The translations under genes and the position numbers were made by a program. The notes under the pieces were generated by a model. It made no database searches. It was not told where the DNA came from and was given only the letters and a program-made list of their open reading frames with translations. From Cerrena zonata (taxonomy: Eukaryota; Basidiomycota; Agaricomycetes; Polyporales; Cerrenaceae), in NCBI GenBank assembly GCA_038087015.1, contig JASBNA010000017.1, positions 248,001 through 312,000 of the forward strand: a stretch of 64,000 nucleotides of DNA, written 5' to 3'. This document shows positions 48,790-61,123 of this stretch, piece after piece. Within the stretch, counting starts at the first letter, position 1. Every line of letters begins with the position of its first letter.

Positions 48790-50215
48790 ATGTCCAAAGT
48801 CGAAACAAGAGCATCCAGCGCCGGAATGGCAAAATCCACACGCCGGCAAATTGCTTTGAGGAAAGATCGTATGGGGAGAATAGGCACTACAGAGAGTGCA
48901 GCTAGTAGCAGTAAACCAAGTCCAAGTGAGTACCGTAGCTCGAATCATACGTTGCTAGGTGCTTAGGAGGTCTACAGACAAAAGACGAAAGACAAGCGTG
49001 AGCCGTCCTCTCCCGTCAGTGGAGACGACCCGCTCTGGCCGCCGAATTATCAGAACTGCCAGATCCATAGATCATACCGCCTCCCAACAATCCCTTGCTA
49101 GAACGGGCTCAGACGATTCCCTGAAAGAAGTCACCCTCCTCCTTGATGAGGGTCTCACTAAGGCCTTCAATGAGCGACCCAGGAGAGATCATTCTGCCGG
49201 TCCCTCAAGGATCTCAAGGACGCAGTCGATGCACTCAATCGCTTCTGGGTCAACAAAGGTCAACTCACAACCTGCGACTCAGGATGGATCGAAACGACCG
49301 TTGAAACGCAAACGCTCTCGGATGGAGACGGATGATTTGGAAATTGCACAGCAAAGAATCCGAGAGCTCGAAGCAGCGTTGGCGAAAACCATGCAGGAAT
49401 TGTCTAAATCTGAAGAAGTACGAATGTCGCGAGACACTATCATCAGCGAGATGGATGCCAAAGTATTACATTTGACACAGGAAAAAGTCTCCAATAAATC
49501 CGAAAAAGTCAAACAGCTTCTGGGACAACTCGATAATCATTTTAGTTGTGCACTGTGAGTCAAGTTGCTTGGTTTCGTCTATGTTCGTACTGATGCTTGT
49601 ATTGTCAGGTGCTGTGATACCTTGTAGGTTTCTTGTCCTTATTTTAGTGTCCCCGACTAATCTCCGTTGCTACGTAGGGCACATCCGCTCGTTGTGACTA
49701 CAACTGATTGCGGTCATACCTTCTGCGCACTTTGCATTCTGCGATGGTATTTCTCTAAGCTCCACCGTGACTGTGGTTTCTGGCATGCAAGTGTCGATTG
49801 CCCCATGTGTCGAAAACACATGGTCTACCCTCCCGATGAGACCCCTCGCAGTATTCTCACATTCCCATTCACTACGAATCGCCTAGCAAACCAACTATTG
49901 TCCGAAACAGTAACACAATTGACCGAGTTGGTCGGAGAAATTCATCAAAGCGGCAAAGGAAAGACTAAGCACATCGATGGTGACAACGAGATGCCCGAAG
50001 GGGCGCTTGGATGGCGAAAGCACGGCGAAGCCCGTAAGGAGTGGGATAGTCGTACGCGGTATGTTTATTTCACACCGAGCTTTAGTTAGCGTGTGATAAC
50101 TGATATCTCTTTTATCGCCAGACGAGGACGTGCAGAGATGCAGCATATAATGAGTAACTGGGCAAATTTCACTTCAAATGATTTCGTTGGTCTCAAGGAT
50201 AGATTCGGTGTTTAA
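48790..50215 (+). CDS. RING finger protein, probable E3 ubiquitin ligase
   Basis: RING domains recruit E2 enzymes for ubiquitin transfer. Five exons (48790-48925, 48978-49554, 49609-49623, 49678-50058, 50122-50215) sum to 1,203 nt, giving 400 residues. A basic Ser-rich N-terminus with KRPLKRKRSRM (likely nuclear localisation) is followed by a coiled coil (LEIAQQRIRELEAALAKTMQ). The RING then reads FSCALCCDTLAHPLVV, DCGHTFCALCILRWY and CPMCRK, so the C3HC4 ligands are present. The third exon is only 15 nt and encodes CCDT with part of Leu, including the second zinc-binding Cys. The overall plan resembles fungal RING proteins with a coiled coil before the RING. Substrate unknown. Confidence 0.85.
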
Positions 50216-50486
50216 CTACACTTATGTTGGACTGTTATGTTAGCTCTCTCGATGGATTCCTCACTATGCACCATGCAGTCGTTATCTTCGCATTTCGGTT
50301 TTCGCAGTTTTCCTTGCTCGTATTGCTATCCCTTTTTATCGCATGCTTACTATGCTTGTGTCTTGCATTTCGTGTCTCTCGTAGGAAGATCGCTTCGTAG
50401 TTGTACAAACAAGAATAATATACAAAGAAGCAGAAGAAGAAACCTAACAATCTCCATACAGTATGATATATGTATACATTCTACTG

Positions 50487-53400
50487 TTAGAGGAAGAAAC
50501 ACCGTTCTTTGAGAGCTCGCATTCCGAAAATATCCTGTAGTCAAGACATCAGTGGTTTGATCCACGTTTGGGAGTGACAACATACCCAGTCTTCAGGTGA
50601 AATCCACAAGTCGGCTACACTGTCCATTTTCCCAAGCACGGCTGCACCCTTCCATGCCAGCACTCTCGGGTCTACATCCTTCGGAGGTGGTATGATTTGT
50701 ACCTTTTCCATACTCGGCACCAACGGAGTCGCGATAGCTTGGAGTCTAAGGCAATTAAGCAACATTCAGTCAGCTAGACGTCGAAGCAATACCACCGAAT
50801 ACACGACTCACCGACTCTCCAGCGCATGAGCCATCCCCGGCGTAAGTGCAGTCCCACCTATGACCAACACCGCTTGCAAATACTTGCGAATCTTCTCGTC
50901 GCCCCCCGAGGCCCTCGCGCTATTGAAGATTGCGACATCCAGAGGCAATTTGCTCGCTTCGAAGAAGACGTCAATTGGGAAGCCGCCGGGATAGATAGGA
51001 GCTGGGATGGGTGAAGGTTGGAATATGATTGTAGGAGCAACCTGTGGTGCTACAACAACGGGTGTTGCCGTAGTACTATGTTTCGCTTCTCCATCGTCTC
51101 CATCGACAATCTCCATCGGAGCGTCAGCGGTACCATCTCCAGTGACCGCTGTACCGTTAGGTTTTGCTTGTTCACCGGTGGTGTCGTTGGTCGCAGTCGT
51201 TCCCTCCTGTTCCATTGTACTTTCGCCCTCTGCGGCGCCCACAGACACATCGGCAGGTTTATCCTCCGACGCCTTGTCGTCCTTGGGTGGATTTTCAGAG
51301 CCTTCCGGCGTGTTATTTGCATTAGCCATTTCGCTATCTGTGAAATAAGTGCTCATGTTAGCGTAAGCGAAATTGACGGACAGAAGATTGGACCAAGCGA
51401 TCCCACTACAAGGACAAAAGTGATGTACCTTGGGGGACTGATGGGCCAGGCTGTGCTGGTGTGTTGACGCCTGGAGTTTGAGGGCCAGACGGAGGAAATG
51501 GAATCGGACCTTCGAGATGCTGGATGAGAACTGGTCGAGGGAGCGCTGTGGGTAATAGGTGTTGTGTTGAGATCATCATGGCTTGAGTCTAAGACAAAAC
51601 CCGATGTTAACGTTATTGAGGTGAACGAGGAAACAAGATACGCACGAGATAATCGGACGTCTGTTCTACGATGTCTTCAGTGACGTCGATTGATGGCATC
51701 GGTCCTTTCCCTGCCCTCTTGTTTTCAAATTCAATGACCCTGGGTTCGAAAAGACTCTGATGTAGCATTGATTAAGTATTTCCCTCGGTCGGATCGCAAG
51801 TCAAGTACTGACCATAGGTGCAAGAATGATCTCGTCGTAAGCTCTCAGGCCGTACTTTTCCGTCGGCTGCCCTGGGCGACGTACGACAAAATCATAAAGA
51901 TTCAATCCCACGTCACCCTGTGCGTGCATCAGAATGATAGGGTGTTTGCCTGAAACTGCATCCAAAACATACCTCCGCGAGCGTACACAACCGTGCTTTG
52001 AGGTCCTCTAAAACATTCCAGTCGTAGGCCCGAGCGAGATTGATGTCCCGGTACGGGAAATTGATCTTTTCGAGCATCACATACAGGAACTCGGTGATAT
52101 CATCACCACCCATGCTCAGATACATTCTAGATCTTTGTCAGTATCTTATGCATCACGATCTGCACTCTGATTTTACTCACCTAGACTCTCCAATCACGAG
52201 CCCATCATCGACACAGCAAATGCTGGTCTTGCAAGCACCCATATCAACCACACAGGCGTTAGACATTCCGGCTCCGTACGTGGCAGCTAGTGATTCCTGC
52301 AATAGATCAGATCAGAGGTGGAGCGCGAGATTGCATGATGTCAAGTTGTTACTTGCTGTGCACACAGCTGCTTGAATCCCATTGTTATGAGAAGCATCCG
52401 TACGAGATCACGAACGTAGAAGCGATCGTAGAAGTCCGGGATGACCAATACCACGGAGTACTCCTGCCAAAGATATCAATATTAAGAGAACAAGCATGAT
52501 TGAAATGAGCTACCTTGTATGTTCGGGGATCAATGCCCAATTTGTCTTGGAGTACTGTCCGCAGGATCGTTTCGATGTCCTCGAGAATAGATTGGTGTGT
52601 GGGATAGTTCTTGGCGTTAAACGTTCGTCCATAGATAGGCCACCGGACAACATATCCCAACTTTTCGGGATTTGAGAGATGCAAAGCCTAACAGTAGAAG
52701 AAATGAGTAAGATTGCTCCTAATCGAGCTCACGAATTCACCTCTTCGCCAACATAGAATGCCTTCTCAGAGGTATCGATCCAGTCTATACGAAATGGATC
52801 ATTTACTTCCGGTATGATTTCCGGTTTGAAAGATTCATTGAATGTGGAGGCAATGTTTGCAGCGTTCGCGGTTACTCGTAGCTTGTAGAACCGCATTCTA
52901 TCGCGTAGAGATACCGTAATGGCTGATACTCTCTCATCAAACTACTAGCGGCGTGAGTAGTTCTGGAATTTGTACATTGACGAATAAGCACATACAGGAT
53001 CATCTGAAGCAAGGGATATCGCATACTCGTCTCCCGTTTGGGAAACAAAGGCAGGATGACCCCGTTTCCTGTCTTCGTGGGGTCTGAGTATGCTAGGAAC
53101 AAAGTTTCGTTCAGGCACGGGCGGGTTATGTTTTCTTGCGATGACATTGGGGACGGTTACTGGGGTCACGTCTGAGGCGCGGCCAATTCGTAGCCAGCGA
53201 GAACCAGCGTGTATAACGAGAACCTTAGAACCTCTTCTTCCCTAGAAAATTTCCAGTCAATCACAATACGTACTCTTAGGATAGCTCCGCTTGCCTCGCT
53301 CGCAGTAGGTGTGGCTGTCTCGTCGGCCACTGCTTTGTTTTTCCCAGCACGTGCAGCATTCCGCGACCAGAGTGTCTGATTTTCAGATTTGAGATAGGTC

Positions 53401-53558
53401 GAGCCTACATGCTTTGGATTAGGTCTAAGATTGCGCAATACCTGGTCAATACGCTTGATAGGAAGGCTCGGGCGAAATACCTACTGTAACGGAACATGAA
53501 ACGTCGTGAATCTCATGGCGGACTCATCCCGCTTAGCGTTTGGAATTCCACGAGGCAT
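50487..53558 (-). CDS. arp8: Actin-related protein ARP8 (INO80 complex)
   Basis: Arp8 is a nuclear actin-related subunit of the INO80 remodeller, needed for nucleosome binding and double-strand-break repair. Reading from ATG 53558: MPRGIPNAKRDESAMRFTTF, RIDQVLRNLRPNPKHVG, LWSRNAARAGKNK, then KLGYVVRWPIYGRTFNAKNY, RTVLQDKLGIDPRTYK, MYLSMGGDDITEFLYVMLEK and INFPYRDINLARAYDWNVLE. A long acidic Thr/Gly insert (51.1-51.35 kb) precedes YLQAVLVIGGTALTPGMAHA. The end is AVLGKMDSVADLWISPEDWD and IFGMRALKERCFFL. The insert and LGKMDSVxDLWI are ARP8 marks. The first intron join near 53500 is uncertain. Confidence 0.9.
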
Positions 53559-54230
53559 ATTCACTCGAACTATTACAAGATATGTGTGATGCACACTATT
53601 AGTAGAATTTCAAGTTGTGTTCGAGTTGTTCGAGGTTGGCGGTAACTCGAACTTGAAGTCACCGCTGTTACTTGCTAGTTGATGAATGAAGCTTACGTAA
53701 TCGATCACTGAGATCGATCTATCGGGTCTTCTCACACTCTTCCGTAGCCCGGAGTTTATTGACAAGTTACTCATTTGTGCACTCACAGCCAGACGATCCC
53801 AACGGCACCCTAGCTGCATGTGAATATCGCTATATTCGTCAAAGATTTTGCTCATCGAGGCATCCGGTTCTATCCTACTTGATCGGATGCACTTTTAGCA
53901 ATTTTTTACAAGGGCAGAACCTAGGTCGAATTGAAAAGTTTGAACAGGAATATCGCCGATGATGACATTACGAGCTCTTGAAGTATCTGATCTGACTTTA
54001 CAAGAACAAAAACAGCCTCCATGATCACGTTAAGTGGTACCGGCCTCCAATCCCTGGAACGCACGGTGACGTACGCTTCATCATTACCTTCAAGTTGTCG
54101 GCCAGTCGCAAAGACAGCCTCGGTGATTGACATCAACTTCATTTGAGTAACATATTTCCTCTGCCTTGACAGTGACACTTGTTCTCGATTTGTTTTCTCT
54201 ATTCCGACCATCCCCGTTGTTTCATTCACA
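53559..54230. promoter_or_regulatory. Divergent promoter, arp8 and zinc-cluster gene 1
   Basis: About 670 bp. Short open frames on the minus strand have no motif. No clear site is seen. Confidence 0.35.
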
Positions 54231-56328
54231 ATGACTTCAGATATAAATGAACTCGCAAAGATGAAGGAAGAACAAACCCCTACAGACTCATTTCTTTACA
54301 GCAGAACTCCTACAGACTATTCTTCCTACTTTTTAGAGGACCTCAAGATGTCAGCAGATTATCCAGCACACTTGCCTCGCGGAAAGGCTTGCGTTCCATG
54401 CAGGTGCGTTAAAGTTCTTGACGCTATTTTTTCCGAGCCGGGATTTGACCGACCATATAATTCTTCAGACGCCGAAAGATGGTACGCATACTGGATGTCT
54501 CTACATCGTCCATGCTGACTCTGAAGGACAGAAATGCGACGGCAACAAGCCTAAGTGTAACCAATGTCTTCGCTTCAATCGTTTAGAGGAATGCGAGTAC
54601 AACGAAGTGGCAGTACCATCCACCGCCCGAGTCCTCGAACAACACATAGCCCGACTCCAATCTCGTATCCAGGAACTTGAGCAGGACGATCCATCTCTTG
54701 TGAAACTTCATAATCCATACAATCAAGCTCCTTCAGGTCCCAGCCAGGAATGGTGGGAGATGCCGGAACCTCCACCCCGCGTGGCGCAATACTTGTAAGC
54801 TCTCTGTTTCTATTTCGGCACAATTGGGTGTTGAAAATTGTATAGGATCAATCAATTTATTCCACACGCCAGTAAATTTGGATTCTTCTTTCACGCTACT
54901 CGATTCGTCAATGCCGTGTTCAGCCCTACCGTCTCTAAGCCCCGACCACCAACGGTGCTGCGGAATGCTGTTTACTTGTGGGGGATTTCGCTTTCGCGTG
55001 ACAGACAGTATACTACGCGCGAGGCACTGTTCTTGAACCGAGCTCTCACTAGTATCCACGCAGCACTATCCAGTGCTCAACCGCAGGATACGCTGCACGT
55101 TCTGCAGGCCGAGATTCTTCTTGCCTACTATTTCTTCCACAATGGTCGCCTCATCGAGGGGAAATTTCACTCTAGCGCCGCAGTGTCGTTGGCTGTGATG
55201 TGTAGTCTGCACAAACAAGGTAGTAATGGCTCCGAACCTACCGCAAACCAGCCGTCTGGACACTTGGCTTTCAACTTGCCTGCTCCCAGAGACCCAATTG
55301 AGGAAGGCGAGCGCATCCATGCCTGGTGGACAACTTTTATTCTCGACAAATGCTGGGTCGTCGCGCTTGGATCTCCGTCTACGATATTGGAGGACGACAA
55401 CAACTCCAACACTCGAGTTGATGCGCCTTGGCCATTGGATCTGGACAAATACGGAACGGTAAAATTTTATTATTGCTATCCTTATGTTTGTGATTGACAA
55501 ACCCCACCGATGATCCAGCAACCACGTACTCGGAACAGCCACACCTTGCGTGCCTTTATCCAAGACCTCATGTCTAGTACTGGTGGTCCCGACCCTTGTC
55601 TTTTTGCTATACATGCCAAAGCTGCGGCGCTGTATGAGCGGGCAACTCGGTACGCTCTACTATGGGAGAAGAGTAAGTTCCATCAACCTACAACCGTACT
55701 CAAGTGCTCACCGACATACAGATATCGGGTCTCATCAAGCAGAATTCAGTGCTCTTGATAGCTGTATCGAGAGGTTCAAGCAGACCTTACCTTCCCCTGA
55801 ACGTGTCAATGAGGAAATCACCCACACACTACTTATAGCCCATTCTCTCGCTCATACCGCTACAATTCAATTACACTTACGCTTCGTTGGTCAAAGCTCC
55901 ACGTCAAGAAGTCGATGCTTGACCGCAGCAAACAGTGTTATCCGGCTCACGCAAGTTCTTCCAGTCCGACGTTTACCTTGCCTCAATCCTATAATGGCTG
56001 TGCGTCTGTTTGAAATTTCTAAGCTACTGGCGTGCCTGACTTATGCTTTCAATGCATAGGTTCTCTGGACAACAGCGAGTGAAGTGCTGTCTGGCGGGTT
56101 GAAAACGTTGAAAAGTACGCGCTCTGCTTGGGCTTCATCCTCCGCTCTACCGGGAGAAGACGTTCTCTTGTCAGCCCTGACGCAGGTCACTGATATCGCC
56201 GGGAGCTTCTCTGCAGGGTCTCCATACATGAGTGAGTATCGACTTTACATTCTATGTTTGCACTTACTCATTTTCCGACCACAGACATTAGACTATCTGA
56301 AATTCGTCAATACTGCGCCAATGTTTGA
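54231..56328 (+). CDS. Zn(II)2Cys6 transcription factor, paralogue 1
   Basis: This is a fungal regulator with a binuclear zinc cluster. Eight exons (54231-54403, 54469-54481, 54532-54794, 54846-55458, 55519-55672, 55722-55999, 56060-56231, 56285-56328) sum to 1,710 nt, giving 569 residues. The cluster ACVPCRRRKMKCDGNKPKCN and QCLRFNRLEECEY has the C-x2-C-x6-C-x5-C-x2-C-x8-C spacing. The basic RRKM part is encoded by a 13-nt exon. A short coiled coil (VLEQHIARLQSRIQELEQ) follows. The middle-homology domain has LQAEILLAYYFFHNGRLIEG and EGERIHAWWTTFILDKCW. The same exon plan and sequence recur at 58730-60828. Its target pathway is unknown. Confidence 0.93.
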
Positions 56329-58729
56329 ATGACATGCTATGAATGAATGACTTCTCCGCTTCGAAGCTATAATTTATTTCAGATCGTTGCCACTTTGTGC
56401 TGTATTGTTATTTATGGTGCCATGCGCACACTTCAGATAACTGTATTACGTAGGACTAGAAACTTTAGATGGTGACGTCATAGATAATTCCACCAATTAG
56501 AACTGTACATATATACGCCGTGATGTAGATGTGGACCTGACAATATTATTTATTCAGCATGCCTATTTATATAATTATGTGTTTGTGCTAATATGGCGAC
56601 TGTGATCACGATCATCCTGCCCGGAAATCTGCGTATAATTGCAGTAGTATTGGCTGGTACTCATAATTCTCATTACTGCACTATCTTGTTGGCCAACTTG
56701 AATACTACAGCAACTCCCTCTCAAATTTATTTGAGCCGAAACGTAAGTGCTTGCCATATACAGACGTGAGATGAGATCATGTTCCGGTCCAATATCTATC
56801 CGAGCTTTAAGTCGCCGGGTTACCCAAGCCGCTACTCCCCAAGGTTAGAATGACAGGAGTGCCTGTTTCAAGTTTTGTGATACTTGAATAGATGGTCATT
56901 CTTCGTAAAGGTACCAATGGCGTGATGAAAGAAGATCGCAAAGAAGGCCGAAGGCCCAACTTTAGGGTTTGGGCTATTCAATGGACTGTCAAGATGCAGA
57001 CCGAATACGACATCATACGGTGCCGATGTCGGATATAAATCTGGAAATTGTGAAGTTTAGAACGGACTCCGCTCTTCACGGACGTAGGCTATAAACGTAA
57101 GTCCGGTTTCTGTGGGGTTGAGTTCTTTTACGCAGAAACATATTCTCGGTTATACTCTGTTACCGAGATTGCCGCACATCAACGTATCGTGTACTAGTGA
57201 GCAACTTGTAAGAACATCGTGATGAAGGAAGGACATGCTATACAGTAGAGGGTGAGCGAGTCGTACCTTTTCAAGTGCATTTCCCGATCGAGTTGGCATC
57301 GGGAATCTGTGGATTTGTGCTTACTGGATGAGTGACGCCTCGACACTGGACAGTTGTCTGTCAGCAGATACGTACTAAGGTACGATCCTAGGTTCTTTTG
57401 TTTCATCATGCTTCGAGTCAGAGAGTGTACATTTCATCATCGTGACGGTACACCAGTATAGGATTCAACTCGGAATATCGACTTTGTCATCACAGCGATG
57501 ATGTAAGTGAGTTGGGAGAGAATACTGATCCCCTAGGCGTCCGATTAGCAATCAACGAATCAACGATAAGTTCTCTCGATGTAAAGACCTCAGGCCCGTG
57601 ACTTCTACTTATGTAAAGTAGTTGGTTTCAGTACGATTCTTTGATCGAAACTACTGTCGTGGGTTAGTCATGCAAGTTTAATAAAACAAGTTAGAGGGTT
57701 ACGCACTTTCGACCAGCCAATGTCGCACAACGTCACACCCAACGTAGATGCTTCTTAAGGGTCCGGGGGTGAAATAACAACATCATATTAGTACCAGCAG
57801 GGCGTAAACGGAGTCCTCTTCGAATTCTCCGTGAGTGATTCGCGTCAAATGTAGACATGACGAAGGTTCTCGGCGGAGACGTGTGTGGAAAACAAGATTG
57901 TCTTTCGCCGTCGAGCGGGGATAATAATGGGCGATGACTAGGATTCCTAGTATTGTGCCCATGATTAAAAAGTTAGAAGATCGACAAAATCTGAGGCGCC
58001 CGATTTGAATCTTGCACAGCAAGTTCCGGTTCAAACTGAGCAATATCTGCCGATACACCAGATAATTGTTGCGTCACTGGGCCTACTGCGAAGTCACTCA
58101 ATTCACGCTCAGGAAAGTTCGAAACACGCTTGAAGAGAGGTACCGACTCACAAAAGTCAGTGAGCGACAATATTGCGGCCATGTCAGACATAACCGTCCT
58201 CAGTGACCTGGGCCCACTGGCAGTCATCAAACTAGGGACGTACTTACCGGAATCGACTGAGCTCGGTAAACCAAATAACATAAACTGCAATTACCCCTAC
58301 TTCGGAGATGATATGGTAGGCCCGCTATGCTGACCGACCCTCTGCTATTCCTATTGACGTCTTGCGTAGGGCTTGCGACATCTGTTGCATTCGACCGCGG
58401 ACAAAGCTGGTTGTCGGTGATGCTTGGAAACCTTGGACGGCATCGAGCTCCATTCTACTAGTCACTACGGAGTCATTCACATTTATATCTAGACTGATTA
58501 TCAATTGTCACCAACTATCTGGCGCGGCGATGCTGTTCCGACGACTGAGGTGTTTACAATTTTCGTTGCGTCAAGGTATGACCATTGACAAGGCTGTACC
58601 AAGATGCCCCCGGTGTGCGACCTATGATGTCCGCGGCTCACACATACGTATATATATAACCATTGTGGACCAACCTATCCAGAAACCAAACACATTTACA
58701 TTCCTACCTCCCTCATAATCATTATACAC
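56329..58729. other. 2.4-kb spacer between the two paralogous regulators
   Basis: No gene can be supported. The minus strand at 57783-58290 has two overlapping open frames with protein-like segments (GVSADIAQFEPELAV; a hydrophobic LIMGTILGILVIAHYYP) that could be exons of an unrecognised gene or relic. The proximal promoter of paralogue 2 is the last 100 bp or so. Confidence 0.35.
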
Positions 58730-60828
58730 ATGGCATCGTCATCATCAGCACCTCTAGAGCGAGGAAAGGCATGCCTTCGATGCAGGTGAATTAAATTTTT
58801 CACCCCCAGATTCTTCCATCTTTTACTCACTATGAGGTATGACTGACAGGAGACGGAAAATGGTACTACCTAGTTTTGTTTAACTCCGGCGATATTGACT
58901 CTTTACCCCCCTTTTTGACAGCGATGCGACGGTACTAAGCCCATATGTGGACAATGTTCTCGCGCCGAGGAAACAGAATGCGAGTACACTGATGGCGGTC
59001 CGACACCTTCGCAGTTGCTCGAGCGTAACGTAGCAGACTTAGAAGCACGTATTCGGGAGCTGGAAGGTCGCACGACGGATACCATTACCTTGCACGACCC
59101 ACATTCGACGTATCGTGTTTGGGGCACACCGACCCAAGCACCCCAGAGGTATTCTGATAACCCAACGGAACATAGGCTGTGAGTTCCCCATAACCTGACA
59201 TGTTACGGCCTCAATTAAAACGTAGCCTTCAGTCTCTGCATATTTCTCGATCGGTCTCCTACTCTCGGATTTATATTCAATAAATCCAGATTTGTGCGGA
59301 GATTAACGAGCAGGCCCTCCGTATCACCTGTATCTCCTGCGTTGTTGATCCTCATGCAACTGCTTGCATTGTTCTTTTGCGATGACCCTCAACTGAAAGC
59401 GCACGAACCACAGCTCCTTTCGCGCGGCCTCCAAGCACTTTCCTCCGCTATGACCAATATCGAGCCTACAAAGATGATCGAAGTTCTCCAGGCTGAAATC
59501 TTGATGGCCTTCTATTTCTTCAACAAAGATCGGAAACTTGAAGGTGGATACCATATCACGGCCGCAGTCTCGATCGCGGTTGCTTGTAATTTGCACAAAA
59601 TCCGAGGCTCCCAACAAGGAGGCCCAGCAACGGTTGGTGGTGGTACACGTTACCATCTTCCCCCACCTGCCGACGATGTAGAAGAAGGAGAGCGTATTGC
59701 ATCGTTTTGGGCTGTATACTGTTTGGACCGGTGCTGGAGTGTTGCTCTTAAATCTCAGTCCGTCTTGTCTCATGGAGACATGACCTCGCAGATCGAAACA
59801 CCGTGGCCATTGGACTCTATTGGCTATGAACAGGTGAGTTGACCATCAGTTTGTTTTACTTGCTAGCGTCAGAACTGGACAGGAACCCCGCTAATCGCCG
59901 ACATTGTTATGATTCTCCAGGGACTCTATCCTCAGGCGCTCATGCATAGAAATGTACCAACAATCAAACACTTCTTAGACAGCCCCATATCTACCGGTTG
60001 GGACAGAAGCTCTCTAGCTATTAGGGCTCAAGCGTCTACTCTATTTGAAACGGCTACCGGCCTCGCAAGTCAATGGGACCCGAGTGAGTTGACGTTTTCA
60101 TTTTGCGTTTCATAAGTATGATGAATTGACGCTATACGAAGCAGCTGCACATGCTTTCCAGGCAAAGTTCCTGGCACTTGACAACCGCATTGAACATTTT
60201 AAACGTTCACTGCCAGGGCTTTCTCAAGGGGTTTCATTAACTCAAGCACAACAAGGTCGACCTGATATCAACACGTTACGCTGTTTGCTGAGTTGTCATA
60301 CGCTGGCGCACTGCGCAACGGTCCAGCTACACACACCCATCATACAACATGGAAATGAACCCACAAATAGCCGTACATTATCCGCAGCCATTGCAGCCGC
60401 CAATCTCCTCAGGGAAGTAGATGTGAACACACTTGGGATAGTAGACCCCATATTGGGTGTAAGTATCGAACCTTTCTTGTTGACACTGTTCTAAAGTTGA
60501 TCGGTCCGCCACAGGTCTTATGGTCAACTATCTGCCAGGTCTTGATTCGAGGAATTGTCACTGTTCGCCGCGTTCGTGTTCGATCCGCATACTCTGGAAG
60601 ATCCGCTACGCCCGTCCCAAATGTCGCTGCTCATCTCCCTGGAGAGATGATGATCACGTCTGCTCTTGATTGTGTGCAGATGGCATTAGAGGCACTCAGC
60701 GGGACCAGTCCTCTTCTCGGTACGTTACCGTAACATCTCATGATAGAATAACAGCTCATGGTGATTCTATAGAGCGGGAGTTGGCAAACCTTCGACAGGC
60801 CCGCTCTGATTTACAGACCAATAATTGA
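58730..60828 (+). CDS. Zn(II)2Cys6 transcription factor, paralogue 2
   Basis: Eight exons (58730-58785, 58850-58862, 58922-59178, 59290-59833, 59921-60083, 60142-60458, 60515-60719, 60773-60828) sum to 1,611 nt, giving 536 residues. The cluster ACLRCRRRKMRCDGTKPICG and QCSRAEETECEY again has RRKM split out in a 13-nt exon. A coiled coil LLERNVADLEARIRELEG follows. The middle domain has LQAEILMAFYFFNKDRKLEG and EGERIASFWAVYCLDRCW, and the C-terminal part VLWSTICQVL matches VLWTTASEVL of paralogue 1. Exon 6 begins at a tandem AAGCAG acceptor, so 536 or 535 residues are both possible. It arose by tandem duplication with paralogue 1. Role unknown. Confidence 0.93.
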
Positions 60829-61123
60829 CGTTCGGGTTTTGATGTATGATATTTTTGATCGTGTCAGGGTATATTCCGTTCAGACATTGACGCTCCGATT
60901 ATTTGACTACTAGACTTCTCTGTCAAGCGTGTGATTTCAAATTCGTAGAAGCCCATTATTTATGTATGAATCCATTTCTGTTAGATCCACATGCCTACAG
61001 CACTACTAATCACTATGTTCCCCGCTCAGTTTATATGTAATTCACTGTATTTATGTATGTTAACTACAAATCAACCCGTTATTTTATTTTAAAATATATA
61101 AATATGAGCGCCGCACGTAGCCT
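60829..61123. other. Convergent 3' region
   Basis: 295 bp, AT-rich (poly-T/A near 61080-61105), between the stops of paralogue 2 and the minus-strand gene. It should hold both polyadenylation signals. Confidence 0.4.

Noticed and set aside
58362..58430. RACDIC reading like the start of a third Zn2Cys6 cluster
   Set aside because: Only the first two cysteines fit. What follows (CIRPRTKLVV) lacks the remaining ligands, and no splice site restores them.
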